In this document: positions 28,957 through 38,400 of the stretch, in pieces
Layout of the letters: each line of letters starts with the position of its first letter
Position numbering within the stretch: the stretch's first letter is position 1
Source: CAWHQZ01 sp963831645
GTDB taxonomy: Bacteria > Pseudomonadota > Alphaproteobacteria > Rhizobiales > Aestuariivirgaceae
Direction of reading: 5' to 3'
Length of the DNA: 64,000 bases
NCBI GenBank assembly: GCA_963831645.1
Contig: CAWHQZ010000009.1
Coordinates: forward strand, 248,001 to 312,000
The notes under the pieces: generated by a model
The model's database searches: none
What the model was told of the DNA's origin: nothing
Seen by the model: only the letters and a program-made list of their open reading frames with translations
Position numbers and translations under genes: made by a program

Positions 28957-30615
28957 TCATTCGCCATGCTCGGCGGCAGGCAGGACGATCTCGAAGATCG
29001 ATCCGTGCGGAAGATGGCGTGCCGCTGACAGCCGCCCGCCATGGGATTCGACGATGGATCGGCAAATCGAAAGCCCCATCCCCATTCCGTGAGGTTTGGT
29101 GGTGAAGAAGGCGTCGAAGATGCGGTCAATGCTCTCCGGGTCTATGCCTGTTCCTGAATCTGCTACTGCTACAAGCACGCCGGGCGGCGTAAAAGTTTCG
29201 GACCTTATGTGCAACACCCGTTCGCGGTCCGTGATGGAACTCATCCCTTCGACAGCATTCATGATCAAATTGCGAAGTACCAGATGCAACTGGACCCGAT
29301 TTCCCATGACCTTAGGCAACCCCTTGCCCAGCTCGGTTCGGGTCGAGACTCGCTTATTCCGAAGCTCATTGTGCGTGTGGCTGAGAACCTCCTGAATGAG
29401 GTCGTTGACATCGAGCGGAGCCCGTCCCGCATCACCCTTCCTGAAAATCGCGCGAATACTACCAATAATGCCGCTGGCACGATGGCCATCCTTCACGACA
29501 CGATTCAAAGCCAGCCGCGCTTCGTCCAGATTAGGCGTCGCATGGGCGAGCCAGCGCAAGCCCGCATTGGAGTTTGCAACGATCGCCGCCAGGGGTTGGT
29601 TGATCTCGTGAGCGATCGAGGCGGCCATCTGTCCCATCGTCGTTAAGTGGGCTGCACGTGCAAGTTCAGCCTGCATCGTGGCGGTACGGGTTTGATCGAC
29701 GACCTCGCGCTCTCGCGCGGCTGCCAGTTCCGAGACCATGTCGTTGAAGGTGACTGCGAGCTGTGCAATCTCGTCCTTGACGGCAGGGCTGGGGACGACG
29801 GTTTCGAAGTTGCCGGCCGCGAACTTCTGCATTGCGCCTATCAAGCCCCCGATCGGCCTCGTCACGCTGCGCGCCACAGCAAGCGTGATACCCAGCAGCA
29901 CGAGCCCGATCAGAATTGCACCGATGATGATGGAGCGGCTAAGTGCCGCGCCGTTTGCGAGCTGAGGCTCAATCACCGAGGCGATTTCCAGAACGCCGCG
30001 CACGTCGCCGAGTTTCCAATCCTTCTTTGGCGATGCTGCGGTCGTGTTGTGGCAGTTCACGCAAGCCTGCACGGCCATGGTGTCTGCCACCGCCACACGT
30101 ACAACGCGCTTGCCGCCGCGCACGTCTTTGGCGGAATACGATTCCGTTGGGTTCCTGACCAGGAAATCCCAGGCTTGCTGCTGAAAGTCATCGAGTTGGC
30201 GGTTCGCGCGATTGGGAAATGGGAACTTGCTGTAGAGATTGATCACCACATCCTGCTTGGCGAGCAGAGCGCTCAGATCGTGTATCATCGTCACCGGGAG
30301 GGGAATGGCCTTGGCGTCGCCCTTGTACTCGGACGAGGCCTTGAACGTTCCCTCCGTGACGACCCTGTCGACGACGTTGTCCGTGTAGTATTGGCGAAGC
30401 GTCTTGAATTGCGCGGCAGTATCGAGGCTGGCGAATACCGCCTGATTGACTGCGTTGCCCTCAATCATCGGCGGAACAAGGAACCAGATGGCGGCAATCG
30501 CGGCGAGCACGGTGAAAGGGATGGGCACAATCATCCGCCACGCAAGGCTATGCCGCAGCGGCCTATTCATGGCGGTGGCTGGCGATGCGGTGGCCCCAGG
30601 TTGCTGTAGCGACAT
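28957..30615 (-). CDS. Membrane histidine kinase with c-heme-type periplasmic domain
   Basis: A 552-residue sensor kinase: TM1 (about 28-50), a periplasmic Tll0287/DUF3365-like domain with CVNCH (C185, C188, H189), TM2 (about 228-248), HAMP (about 249-302), a DHp helix with phospho-acceptor H336 (SIAHEINQPLA), then the ATPase domain with N box (LIMNAVEG), DSGTGI and GMGMGLSI. The CxxCH motif suggests covalent heme and hence redox, NO or oxygen sensing. The kinase core resembles the DctB/FixL type. No response regulator is next to it; the orphan receiver at 24875-25264 is the closest candidate. Confidence 0.9.
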   Translation of the reverse strand: MSLQQPGATASPATAMNRPLRHSLAWRMIVPIPFTVLAAIAAIWFLVPPMIEGNAVNQAVFASLDTAAQFKTLRQYYTDNVVDRVVTEGTFKASSEYKGDAKAIPLPVTMIHDLSALLAKQDVVINLYSKFPFPNRANRQLDDFQQQAWDFLVRNPTESYSAKDVRGGKRVVRVAVADTMAVQACVNCHNTTAASPKKDWKLGDVRGVLEIASVIEPQLANGAALSRSIIIGAILIGLVLLGITLAVARSVTRPIGGLIGAMQKFAAGNFETVVPSPAVKDEIAQLAVTFNDMVSELAAAREREVVDQTRTATMQAELARAAHLTTMGQMAASIAHEINQPLAAIVANSNAGLRWLAHATPNLDEARLALNRVVKDGHRASGIIGSIRAIFRKGDAGRAPLDVNDLIQEVLSHTHNELRNKRVSTRTELGKGLPKVMGNRVQLHLVLRNLIMNAVEGMSSITDRERVLHIRSETFTPPGVLVAVADSGTGIDPESIDRIFDAFFTTKPHGMGMGLSICRSIVESHGGRLSAARHLPHGSIFEIVLPAAEHGE

Positions 30616-30814
30616 GGTAGCCGGGCTCCCATCCCACGTTTAGCATAGCGCAAATGCCGCTCCCGTAGCAGGGTTGCCCAAACCGGGCGTCCGCGCCCGG
30701 CTTCCCTGTGACATTTCCCACATACAACCCCCCTGTTAGCGCCCATCCTGCCCGCATGGTCCCTGCGTTGCATCGAACGGTCGATCAGCGAGCCAGGGAA
30801 CAGAGGAGACGGCA

Positions 30815-31042
30815 ATGTCAAGATTGCACTCAATGCGCATTGGCGGAGTTTCCGGCAGGCATGGCTTCTTCGATACTACGCGCAAGGTCCTTCATGCCAT
30901 CTACCGGCGCGGGTCCCGAAGACGGCTGACACGCCAGCTTATGAGGCTTGACGATCAGATCCTGACGGACATCGGCCTCACGCGCACCGATGTAGCGAAT
31001 ATGGATGAGAGGTCGTGGGGCGTCGGCCGGCACCTCGGTTGA
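30815..31042 (+). CDS. DUF1127 family small protein
   Basis: A 75-residue basic protein whose second half, RRRLTRQLMRLDDQILTDIG then LTRTDV, is the DUF1127 motif (also called YjiS-like). Small Arg-rich DUF1127 proteins in Agrobacterium and Rhodobacter influence phosphate and RNA metabolism. Start at ATG 30815. It stands alone ahead of the MOSC gene, probably with its own promoter in the 200-base gap. Confidence 0.85.
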   Translation: MSRLHSMRIGGVSGRHGFFDTTRKVLHAIYRRGSRRRLTRQLMRLDDQILTDIGLTRTDVANMDERSWGVGRHLG

Positions 31043-31125
31043 GAACTTGCTCCTCAGCACGGATCGACGGGCAGCACCCGCACGTGTATGCATTCCCAGC
31101 CATGTCGAGGCGGGAGGCGGTGTCC

Positions 31126-31731
31126 ATGATCCCTATCGGTTCAACCTCGGTCGGAGATGCCGGGCGATTTCGGACCCTTGCGGAGCTGGAAGGGATGGTG
31201 GACACCCTGCCCGGCAGCCACAAGGACGGCGGTCATATCGCTCTGCTGATGAGACGAGGACAGGGCGGGCGGCGTGAGATCATGGATCGGGCAATCCTGA
31301 CGCCGGAGACAGGAGTGCCGGGCGATGCCTGGGGCCGCGCCGCCGAGCCCAGGCGCGACATGCAGATTGCCGTCATGCAGAAGGACGTGGCCGAGTTCAT
31401 CGCAAACGGCCAGCCACTCTCCTTGTTCGGAGACTGTCTGATACTGGATCTCGACCTTTCCGCTGCAAATCTGCCGCCGGGCAGCCGGGTGCGGGTGGGC
31501 GGCGCAATCCTCGAGGTCACTCCGTTTCCTCACAATGGGTGCCAGAAGTTTCGCGCGCGGTTTGGTGAAGATGCGCTGAGATTCGTATCCACGAGAAAAC
31601 TGCGGCATCGAAATCTCCGGGGGATCTACATGTGCGTCGCAAAGGAAGGCGAAGTGGCTATCGGCGATGCTGTGCAGGTCCTGTACCGCAGCCCCGCCAA
31701 ACTGGAACCGCTGCAGGCGTCCATGGCCTGA
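31126..31731 (+). CDS. MOSC domain protein
   Basis: From the ATG at 31126 (GGAGG 8 bases upstream) the protein has 201 residues. It shows the MOSC beta-barrel pattern with VTPFPHNGCQKFRARFGE, including the conserved Cys thought to carry sulfur, and a C-terminal RGIYMCVAKEGEVAIGDAV. MOSC proteins (YiiM, YcbX, MOCS C-termini) bind or transfer sulfur near molybdenum cofactor. The substrate is unknown. It is convergent with the ABC permease gene. Confidence 0.85.
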   Translation: MIPIGSTSVGDAGRFRTLAELEGMVDTLPGSHKDGGHIALLMRRGQGGRREIMDRAILTPETGVPGDAWGRAAEPRRDMQIAVMQKDVAEFIANGQPLSLFGDCLILDLDLSAANLPPGSRVRVGGAILEVTPFPHNGCQKFRARFGEDALRFVSTRKLRHRNLRGIYMCVAKEGEVAIGDAVQVLYRSPAKLEPLQASMA

Positions 31732-31756
31732 AAGCGACGCCCCGTCCGCCTGTCCT

Positions 31757-32572
31757 CTATTCCTTCACTGCGCCCAGCGAGATACCGCGCACCAGATAGC
31801 GCTGCATGGCGGCAACCGCCACCAGGACCGGCACGGTGCCAAGCACCGACATGGCGGCGATCTTCGCCCAGAACGTCGACTGCGGCCCGAAATAGTTGCT
31901 GATCTGCACAGTGTAGGTCATGACGTTGGTGCGGGTCATGACGAGGGCGAACAGGAACTCGTTCCAGGAGTAGATGAAGGCGAAGATGGCGGTTGCGAAA
32001 AGGCCGTTGCGGGCGATCGGCAGGACCACCCGCCAGAGCACGCCGAGCCGCGAGCAGCCGTCGACCAGCGCGGCCTCCTCCAGCTCGGCCGGCACTTCCA
32101 TGAGATAGCCGCGCGCCATCCAGATGACGAACGGCAGGGCGAATGCCGTGTAGAGCAGGATGAGGCCCCAATAGGTGTCGGCAAGCCCGAACCAAGCATA
32201 GACGAGGAAGAGCGGGAATACGACGGCGATCGGCGGCAGCAGTCGCTGGGAGATGATGAACGTGGCCAGGTGCTCGCCGCCGATGCGGAACCGCACGATG
32301 CCGTAGGCGCACAGGGTGCCGAGCGCCATGGCGACGAACGTGCTCGCCCCGGCGATCACCAGGCTGTTGTAGATGGTCCAAACGTCGCCGTCGCGAAACA
32401 GGACGAGAAAGTTTCCGAACTGCGGTTTCGCCGGATACCAGGCGGGCGGCGACTTGAAGATTTCGCCGGCGCTTTTTAGCGAGACGGCGAAGATCCAATA
32501 GACCGGAAACAGGAACACCACGCAGGCGATCGCCGACACCGCGTACCAGACGAATGTACGCGCGAGCTTCAT
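31757..32572 (-). CDS. ABC sugar-type permease 2 (MalG-like)
   Basis: A 271-residue permease with six predicted membrane spans and the EAA loop (EVPAELEEAALVDGCSRLGVLWRVVLPIA, about 178-205) that contacts the ATPase. It begins MKLARTFVWYAV at 32572 and overlaps the end of permease 1 by four bases (ATGA). It is the last gene of the operon; no ATP-binding subunit follows, and the next gene is convergent. Confidence 0.92.
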   Translation of the reverse strand: MKLARTFVWYAVSAIACVVFLFPVYWIFAVSLKSAGEIFKSPPAWYPAKPQFGNFLVLFRDGDVWTIYNSLVIAGASTFVAMALGTLCAYGIVRFRIGGEHLATFIISQRLLPPIAVVFPLFLVYAWFGLADTYWGLILLYTAFALPFVIWMARGYLMEVPAELEEAALVDGCSRLGVLWRVVLPIARNGLFATAIFAFIYSWNEFLFALVMTRTNVMTYTVQISNYFGPQSTFWAKIAAMSVLGTVPVLVAVAAMQRYLVRGISLGAVKE

Positions 32573-33477
32573 CGATCGAGCCCCGCTCGGCGCAGCGCCA
32601 GCATCACGACCGTGGAGAGAACGATGGCCAGCACCACCACGAAGGCGGCGATGTAGGATGTTTCGAACCCCTGAAAACCGCGGATGTACATGAAGATCGA
32701 GATGGTTTCGGTGCGGCTGCCCGGTCCGCCGCGCGTGAGCTGCCAGACTGAATCGAAGATGCGGAAGAGATCGAGTCCGCGAATGAGCAAGGCGATGATC
32801 ACGACCGGCCGGATGGCCGGCAGCACGATGTGCCAGAACGACTGCCAGCGGCCGGCGCCGTCGAGAGACGCGGCATCCAGCTGATCGCGGTCGACGTTGG
32901 CCAGCGCCGCAACAAGTATGATGAACATGAACGGTGTCCACTGCCACACCTCGGTGATGATGATCGCCCAGAACGGCAGGATGCCCTTCACGGTCCACAG
33001 CAGCACCACCGGCTTCTCGGTGAACCAGGAAATCATCTGGTTCATCGGGCCGAACTTGTGATCGAACATGAGCCGCCACATGGACCCCGCCACCATGGGC
33101 GAGATGACGGCGGGAAGCACCAGCAACGTCACGAACAGCTTTTTCAACGGCCGGTCCGCCTGGAAATGCAGCGCCAGCAACAGGCCGAGCAGAAGCTGGA
33201 TCGGCAGCGCCACTGCCATGATCAGAAGCGTGCGGCCGATGGCCCAGCCGACCCGCGCGTCCTGGAAGAGGCGGACATAGTTGGCGAGCCCGACGAAGTC
33301 GCCGGACTGGTTGGCGCCGGAAAGGTTCTGGAAGCTCACGACTACCGACCACAGGAACGGCAGCAGCCCCACCACCACGAGGACGAAAACCGCCGGGACC
33401 ACGAACCAGACTTCGTGGCCAAAGCTGAAGCCGGCCCTGGTGGGCCGGCCTGCAGTTGCGACGGCGACTGCCGTCAT
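32569..33477 (-). CDS. ABC sugar-type permease 1 (MalF/UgpA-like)
   Basis: A 302-residue inner-membrane protein with about six spans and the permease EAA-type loop DRDQLDAASLDGAGRWQSFW (about 205-224). It starts at the ATG at 33477, which overlaps the binding-protein stop by four bases. With permease 2 it forms the channel of a CUT1-type importer. Confidence 0.92.
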   Translation of the reverse strand: MTAVAVATAGRPTRAGFSFGHEVWFVVPAVFVLVVVGLLPFLWSVVVSFQNLSGANQSGDFVGLANYVRLFQDARVGWAIGRTLLIMAVALPIQLLLGLLLALHFQADRPLKKLFVTLLVLPAVISPMVAGSMWRLMFDHKFGPMNQMISWFTEKPVVLLWTVKGILPFWAIIITEVWQWTPFMFIILVAALANVDRDQLDAASLDGAGRWQSFWHIVLPAIRPVVIIALLIRGLDLFRIFDSVWQLTRGGPGSRTETISIFMYIRGFQGFETSYIAAFVVVLAIVLSTVVMLALRRAGLDR

Positions 33478-34898
33478 TGACGATAGGCGGAGGGCTTGGC
33501 GGCCCAGGCCTTGTAGACCTCGCGCTGCTTGTCGACTCCCACGGTCTCCGTGAGCTGGTCCCATTCCTTGGCGAGCGCGTCGAGCGCCTCCTTGGGATCG
33601 GTCCCGCCGATTGCGGCGATCACCGCACGTGACATGGCGTCCTGGTACTTGAAGGTCTCGATCAGCGAAAAGTCGCCAAGGCCGGCCGCCGCGCCATCCT
33701 GCAGCACCTTCAGGTAGTCTTTTGCGGTTGGCCACAGCTGCTGGTAGGCGGGCGCTTCATAGTGTGACGCACGGTAGGGATCGCGCAGGCCGACCGGCTT
33801 CATGACGTTCTGCAGGCTCTGGGTCTTGCTGTGCATCCACTGCACATAGAGATACGCGGCGTCCTTGTTCTTGCTGTGAGGCGACACGCCGTTGATGAAG
33901 CCAGAGGCAAGTGCAGGGTGTCCGCCGGGGTTGATGGCGTAGCCGACCTTGTCGGCGACCGTCGTCGGCGGAACCCACTCGAGCGCCTTGTCGTCGATGT
34001 TGACGCCCTGCGCCCAGCGGCCCACCGGCGGCCACGAAATGGTCATGGCGATCTGGCCGGCGTTCATTGCCGACAGGTTCTCGGCAAAGCCCCAAGTCTC
34101 GATACCGGGTGACATGCATTTGTTCTGTTCGACCATCTGGGTGAGGACCTTCACCCCGATATCGGAGTTGAGGGTGGCCTTCATGGTCTCCGGATCGAAC
34201 AGTCGCCCGCCGGCCACCCGGAAGCGCTCGCCAAAGAAGAAGAACATGTAACCCGTATTGATCACGCCCGCGCCATACGTGTTGGGTTGGAGCTTTTCGG
34301 TGAAATAGCAGGCGATGTCGCCGAACTGGCCATAGTCCTTGGGCGCAGCCAGATCGTAGCCGTATTTCTCCTTGAACGCTTTCTGGTGCTCCGGGTCTCC
34401 AAACAGATCTTTACGGTAGTAGGTGACGAGCACATCGCCATCCACGACCAGGCCATACGTCTTGCCGCTGTAGCTTTGCCAGTCCTTGAAGGCCGGATTG
34501 ATGTCCGCGTCCTCGGTGGGCACGCCGTATTTTTCGATGTAGGGCCCAAGGTCGATCGCCGCCTCGTTGGATACCATGTCGGCAAGCCACGCGGGCGAGA
34601 TCAGCACGACGTCATAGGCGCCGGTGCCGGCCCGGTTTTCGAGGATCGTTTTCGGATAGATCTCCTCGAACGGCAACTCGACCACGTTCACCTTGATACC
34701 GGTGAGCTTTTCCCATTCGGGGCCCGTATGCTGCTTGTCGAGCAGCGCCTGGAGCCCGGCCTCCGCAACGACGGTGATCGTCGAGCCGGAAAACTGCTTG
34801 GCCGCCTCCACGGCCTTGGCGGCGGCATCGTCTTCGGCCTGCGCCGGCAAAGCCAGTACCGCGGCAAGCGCGGTTGCACATAATAGTCTTTTAAGCAT
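33474..34898 (-). CDS. ABC transporter periplasmic binding protein (family 1)
   Basis: A 474-residue solute-binding protein with a clear signal peptide (MLKRLLCATALAAVLALPAQA, cut before EDD). It matches the CUT1 sugar-binding family, for example in TYGLVVDGDVLVTYYRKDLF and the AMNAGQIAMTISWPPVGRW segment around residues 280-298. The ligand is not readable from sequence, but the operon partners (ApnL-like and DadA-like enzymes) suggest a sugar acid, sugar-amino acid conjugate or D-amino acid derivative. It lies 67 bases after the DadA gene and is translationally coupled to permease 1. Confidence 0.92.
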   Translation of the reverse strand: MLKRLLCATALAAVLALPAQAEDDAAAKAVEAAKQFSGSTITVVAEAGLQALLDKQHTGPEWEKLTGIKVNVVELPFEEIYPKTILENRAGTGAYDVVLISPAWLADMVSNEAAIDLGPYIEKYGVPTEDADINPAFKDWQSYSGKTYGLVVDGDVLVTYYRKDLFGDPEHQKAFKEKYGYDLAAPKDYGQFGDIACYFTEKLQPNTYGAGVINTGYMFFFFGERFRVAGGRLFDPETMKATLNSDIGVKVLTQMVEQNKCMSPGIETWGFAENLSAMNAGQIAMTISWPPVGRWAQGVNIDDKALEWVPPTTVADKVGYAINPGGHPALASGFINGVSPHSKNKDAAYLYVQWMHSKTQSLQNVMKPVGLRDPYRASHYEAPAYQQLWPTAKDYLKVLQDGAAAGLGDFSLIETFKYQDAMSRAVIAAIGGTDPKEALDALAKEWDQLTETVGVDKQREVYKAWAAKPSAYRQ

Positions 34899-34965
34899 CG
34901 TCTACCTCCCTGGGCGTTCCGGCAGTGGCGCTATTGCCGCTGCCAGCGAACAAACTCCGCCTTCG

Positions 34966-36249
34966 TCAATTCGCCGGGCGGGCGGCGTCGCTGGAGCTTG
35001 CGCCCAGCGGAACTTTCGGATCACGCCCATTTACCAGATCAGCGAGCACGCGGCCTGATCCACAGGCGAGCGTCCATCCGAGATGGCCGTGACCGGCATT
35101 GACCCAAAGTCCTTCGATCTTCGTCGGGCCGATGACCGGCGTGCCGGAGGGCGTTACCGGCCGCAAGCCCGCCCACAGGCGAGCCTCGTCGCGGCGGTAA
35201 TGCGTGGAAAGCTGCGGAAACGTGTACGAGGCATTGGCAACGATGGCAGCTCCGCGCGTTTCCGAAGGCGTGACATCGTAGCCGGCGACCTCGGCAGAGC
35301 CCGAGATGCGCAGCCGGTCGCCGATAGGCACGAGGCCAAACAGCTTCGAGTCGTCGATGACCGGCATCATCGGCGCGCTGTTCCAGGCGCCACGCTTGAA
35401 GGTGATGGACACTCCCTTGACGGGATAGATCGGGACCGTCAATCCGATCTGGCGCAGCATCGGCATGGTGAACGAGCCGAGCGCAACGACGATCCTTTCG
35501 GCGGCGTGCCGGGCCTTTTCGGTTACGACGCCGGCCACCTTGCCGCCCGCAACCTCGATTTGGCGGACGGCCGTTCCATAGTGGTAGGTCACGCCGCGCG
35601 CAGCGCATCTGTCGGCCAGACCGGTGGTGAACTTGTTGCAGTCGCCCACCTCGTCCCGCGGAAAAAAGAGCCCGCCGACCAGGGTTGCGCCGGTGTCGCC
35701 GAGCGCCGGCTCGCGCGCCACGCAGCCCGGACCGTCCAGGCGCTCGAAGGTCAGGCCGTGCCGGGCGAGCGTCTCGCAGGCGCGGGTAGCCACATCGAGG
35801 GAGTCCCGGGAACGGTAGATTTTCATGACCCCGCGCGTGGCGCGATCGTATTCGATGCCGGTTTCAACAGCGATCTCCTGCAACGTGCGCAGCGAATGGA
35901 GCGCCAGGGCGAGATTGCTGAGCGAGTTGGCGCGGAAACGCTCGGGCGTGCAATTTCGAACGAAGCTCAGGCCCCAGCGCCAGATGTGCGGCAGCGTTCC
36001 GTAGCGCACCAGGAGCGGCGCATCCTCCTTGCCGAGCCAGCCCAGGATATTGCGCGGCATGCCGGGCTGCGACCAGGGTTCGACTTCGCTTGCATGAATG
36101 ACGCCGCCGTTACCCCAACTCGTCTCCAGGGCAGGTCCAGGCTGGCGCTCGATGACTTCCACCTCATGCCCCGATTTCAGCAGGAACCACGCGGTCGCCG
36201 TGCCGACCGCTCCGGCTCCCAGAACGATGGTCTTGCCCTGCCCCGCCAT
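34966..36249 (-). CDS. DadA-like FAD-dependent D-amino-acid dehydrogenase/oxidase
   Basis: The 427-residue flavoprotein begins MAGQGKTIVLGAGAVGTATA with the GxGxxG Rossmann motif (11-16) and has the DAO fold with the typical C-terminal WVNAGHGHLGWTLACGSGRV. The best fit is the DadA family, which converts D-amino acids to 2-oxo acids and passes electrons to the respiratory chain. The start at 36249 is supported by its overlap with the stop of the upstream gene (TGATG). Sarcosine or glycine oxidase activity is an alternative. Confidence 0.88.
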   Translation of the reverse strand: MAGQGKTIVLGAGAVGTATAWFLLKSGHEVEVIERQPGPALETSWGNGGVIHASEVEPWSQPGMPRNILGWLGKEDAPLLVRYGTLPHIWRWGLSFVRNCTPERFRANSLSNLALALHSLRTLQEIAVETGIEYDRATRGVMKIYRSRDSLDVATRACETLARHGLTFERLDGPGCVAREPALGDTGATLVGGLFFPRDEVGDCNKFTTGLADRCAARGVTYHYGTAVRQIEVAGGKVAGVVTEKARHAAERIVVALGSFTMPMLRQIGLTVPIYPVKGVSITFKRGAWNSAPMMPVIDDSKLFGLVPIGDRLRISGSAEVAGYDVTPSETRGAAIVANASYTFPQLSTHYRRDEARLWAGLRPVTPSGTPVIGPTKIEGLWVNAGHGHLGWTLACGSGRVLADLVNGRDPKVPLGASSSDAARPAN

Positions 36250-38138
36250 CAGCCCATGACCCTGGCGACACCATATGCCGCGAGTTCGAGCTGCCCGCCG
36301 GCCGCCGTTTCGCGCCGGGTCAGCTTTCCGCCGCTGCCGGCATCGAGAACCTCGATACTCGCCGGGCGCATGCCCGACAGATGAACCCGTCGGTCCTCTG
36401 CCGTCAGGTTGGCCACCCACAGCTCGCCCCGACCCGCCTTTTCGGCGGCGATCGCCAACAACTCCTGCGGATTTGAGGACACTGTCTGCATCAGTGCGGC
36501 TCCCGCGAGCGCAGCGAAGCCCTTGATCACGTGAAAGCTTGGAACCGGCTTGCCGTTTTCGACGAGCCCGAACGGTCCAGCCGACGCAGCCATGGTTACG
36601 GTATGGATGCCGGCGGCGGCGGCGCGGGCGAGATAGCCCGCCGTCCAGGCAGCGCCGAACAGCGCCTTGTGGCGCGGATCGTTCGTGGCCATCGTTTGCC
36701 TGACATTCTTGGGGTTCGGCGTCGTTGACGCGCCATAAGGATTGAAGCCCATGCCTATGTTGGCGGGGCCCACTCGATAGGACGTCTCGCCCATGAACGC
36801 CCTGGTCGAGTGAAAGACGTGCGGCAGGCTCTCCAGCGTTTCCATGACCGAGCGGTCATCGGCGGCGTGAATGATGGAGGCCGTTGCATGCTGTACGAAG
36901 TCGACTAGGTGCGGCGGCAGGCGCCGCCGATTGAGCTCCGTGAAGTAGCTGTACATCCCCCCGCCGATCCGCAAGCCGGGAAACACCTCCCTGGCGGCGG
37001 CGCAGATTTCGTGGAGCGGCGCCGATCCAGGGCGGTCGACCGAGGGCGGATAGGAGTGGAGATCAAGCTCCGGCGAGACGACCACGGCGGCGGGTGAGAA
37101 GCCAGCCGACGCGGCCGCCACCGCGACAAGATCGAGCTCGACAGCCGGCGCGGCCCTCCCCGCCACCACGATCTCCAGCACCGGCTGAGCGTTCAGCGCA
37201 CGCGCAAGCTCGGCGCCTTTGCGCAGTACGCCCGGCAGATCTTTTTGGTCCGAGGCGACCCGGAGCGCCAGGGACTGGACACCGAGTTCTCTGGCCACAC
37301 CTGCCGCAGCGAGCGAGGCATCGAGGTCGTCAACCGTTGCAGCAACTCCGATTGCCGGCATGCGCCCGCCCGTGCGGTCGCCGATTACGAGCTGGATATC
37401 GCCCGCAACCGGCACTGGCTGCAGGCTGGCGATCGACGGTGCCAACGATAGCGACACCTTCTGGTCAATGCGCGTTCCCTTCGCCACAACGTAGGGCCAC
37501 GGCAGCGCCAGGGGCCGGAAGTACGTCTTGAACGAGGCATCGAGCCAGTTGCGATGATCCTCGGTTTCCCATGCACCCCCGTCCATACGGCAGGTCGCGT
37601 GGATGCCGGGGATCGGCTCATGGGTCATCGATCTGACGTCGAAGAACGACTGCAATGGGTCGACGAGGTCCGGGAACAGCGTCTCTTCACGGCTTCCGTC
37701 CGTGTGCTCGATCGTGACCGGGCAGCCCGCCACCTTCTCCAGGGGGTGCAGCACGATGAAACCGGTCCGGCAGGTGGTGAAGTCCTCGTCCGGCGTTGCT
37801 TGCGCCGTGAAGACGACGCCGCTTGCCGCCGAACCCGTGATACCGCCCTGCCATTCGAGCGTCTGACCGTCACTTGGCGTGGCGCCGCGGCACTTGAAGG
37901 ACAGGCGGAAGCCGTCGGAGCTGGTTTCGATCTTCAGGTCGCGAAGCTCCGGCACCACGGTAGCCCAGTTGCGGTCACGGATGAGAAAATAGATACCGCG
38001 GATAACTTCCACTTCCTGCAGGCGGATGCTGCGCAAGGCGCCGTTGACGAATAGCGCGCTCAGCGGCCCGGCCTGCAACGGCAGCTCCTCGGCAACGGGT
38101 TCGTCCGTTCCGTAGATTGTCAGCGCCCGCTTGGTCAT
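36249..38138 (-). CDS. D-apionate lactonase-like protein
   Basis: A 629-residue cytosolic protein from the ATG at 38138 (MTKRALTIYGTDEPVAEELP). From memory it resembles the ApnL family of D-apionate lactonases: an N-terminal beta-sandwich (about 1-260, with GFIVLHPLEKVAGCPVTIEH and NWLDASFKTYFRPLALPWPY), a TIM-barrel part (about 270-530) and a short C-terminal beta domain. ApnL hydrolyses D-apionolactone in apiose breakdown, but none of the usual later pathway genes are here; instead a DadA-like gene follows directly. The substrate may therefore differ. It is first in the minus operon, with the promoter presumably in 38139-38400. Confidence 0.62.
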   Translation of the reverse strand: MTKRALTIYGTDEPVAEELPLQAGPLSALFVNGALRSIRLQEVEVIRGIYFLIRDRNWATVVPELRDLKIETSSDGFRLSFKCRGATPSDGQTLEWQGGITGSAASGVVFTAQATPDEDFTTCRTGFIVLHPLEKVAGCPVTIEHTDGSREETLFPDLVDPLQSFFDVRSMTHEPIPGIHATCRMDGGAWETEDHRNWLDASFKTYFRPLALPWPYVVAKGTRIDQKVSLSLAPSIASLQPVPVAGDIQLVIGDRTGGRMPAIGVAATVDDLDASLAAAGVARELGVQSLALRVASDQKDLPGVLRKGAELARALNAQPVLEIVVAGRAAPAVELDLVAVAAASAGFSPAAVVVSPELDLHSYPPSVDRPGSAPLHEICAAAREVFPGLRIGGGMYSYFTELNRRRLPPHLVDFVQHATASIIHAADDRSVMETLESLPHVFHSTRAFMGETSYRVGPANIGMGFNPYGASTTPNPKNVRQTMATNDPRHKALFGAAWTAGYLARAAAAGIHTVTMAASAGPFGLVENGKPVPSFHVIKGFAALAGAALMQTVSSNPQELLAIAAEKAGRGELWVANLTAEDRRVHLSGMRPASIEVLDAGSGGKLTRRETAAGGQLELAAYGVARVMG

Positions 38139-38400
38139 GATCTCGGCTGCCGAAGCATGAACTGCCCTTCTCGAGCCGAGGGGCGAACGAGCGGTGGACG
38201 CGGAACTATCGACATTGTTCGCCTGGCCGTAAAGACCGGTGGGACACACTGCGCCAACCGGCGCATCCTTGCCGACGCAGTGTCACGGCGGCCTTGCTCA
38301 GCTGTCAATAGGTGCATGACGATTGACCCATTGAGCTTGCTGCTGTCATGGTTGCTTTCCGACCGGCCTACGACCGGACGAACGCCCGCGCGAGGTGTCG

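Noticed and set aside
27315..29129. Long minus-strand reading frame of about 600 codons
   Set aside because: It overlaps the DUF2092 gene and its His-rich partner, both with signal peptides and good start sites; it has no family resemblance and is low-complexity where it crosses the His/Gly-rich region.
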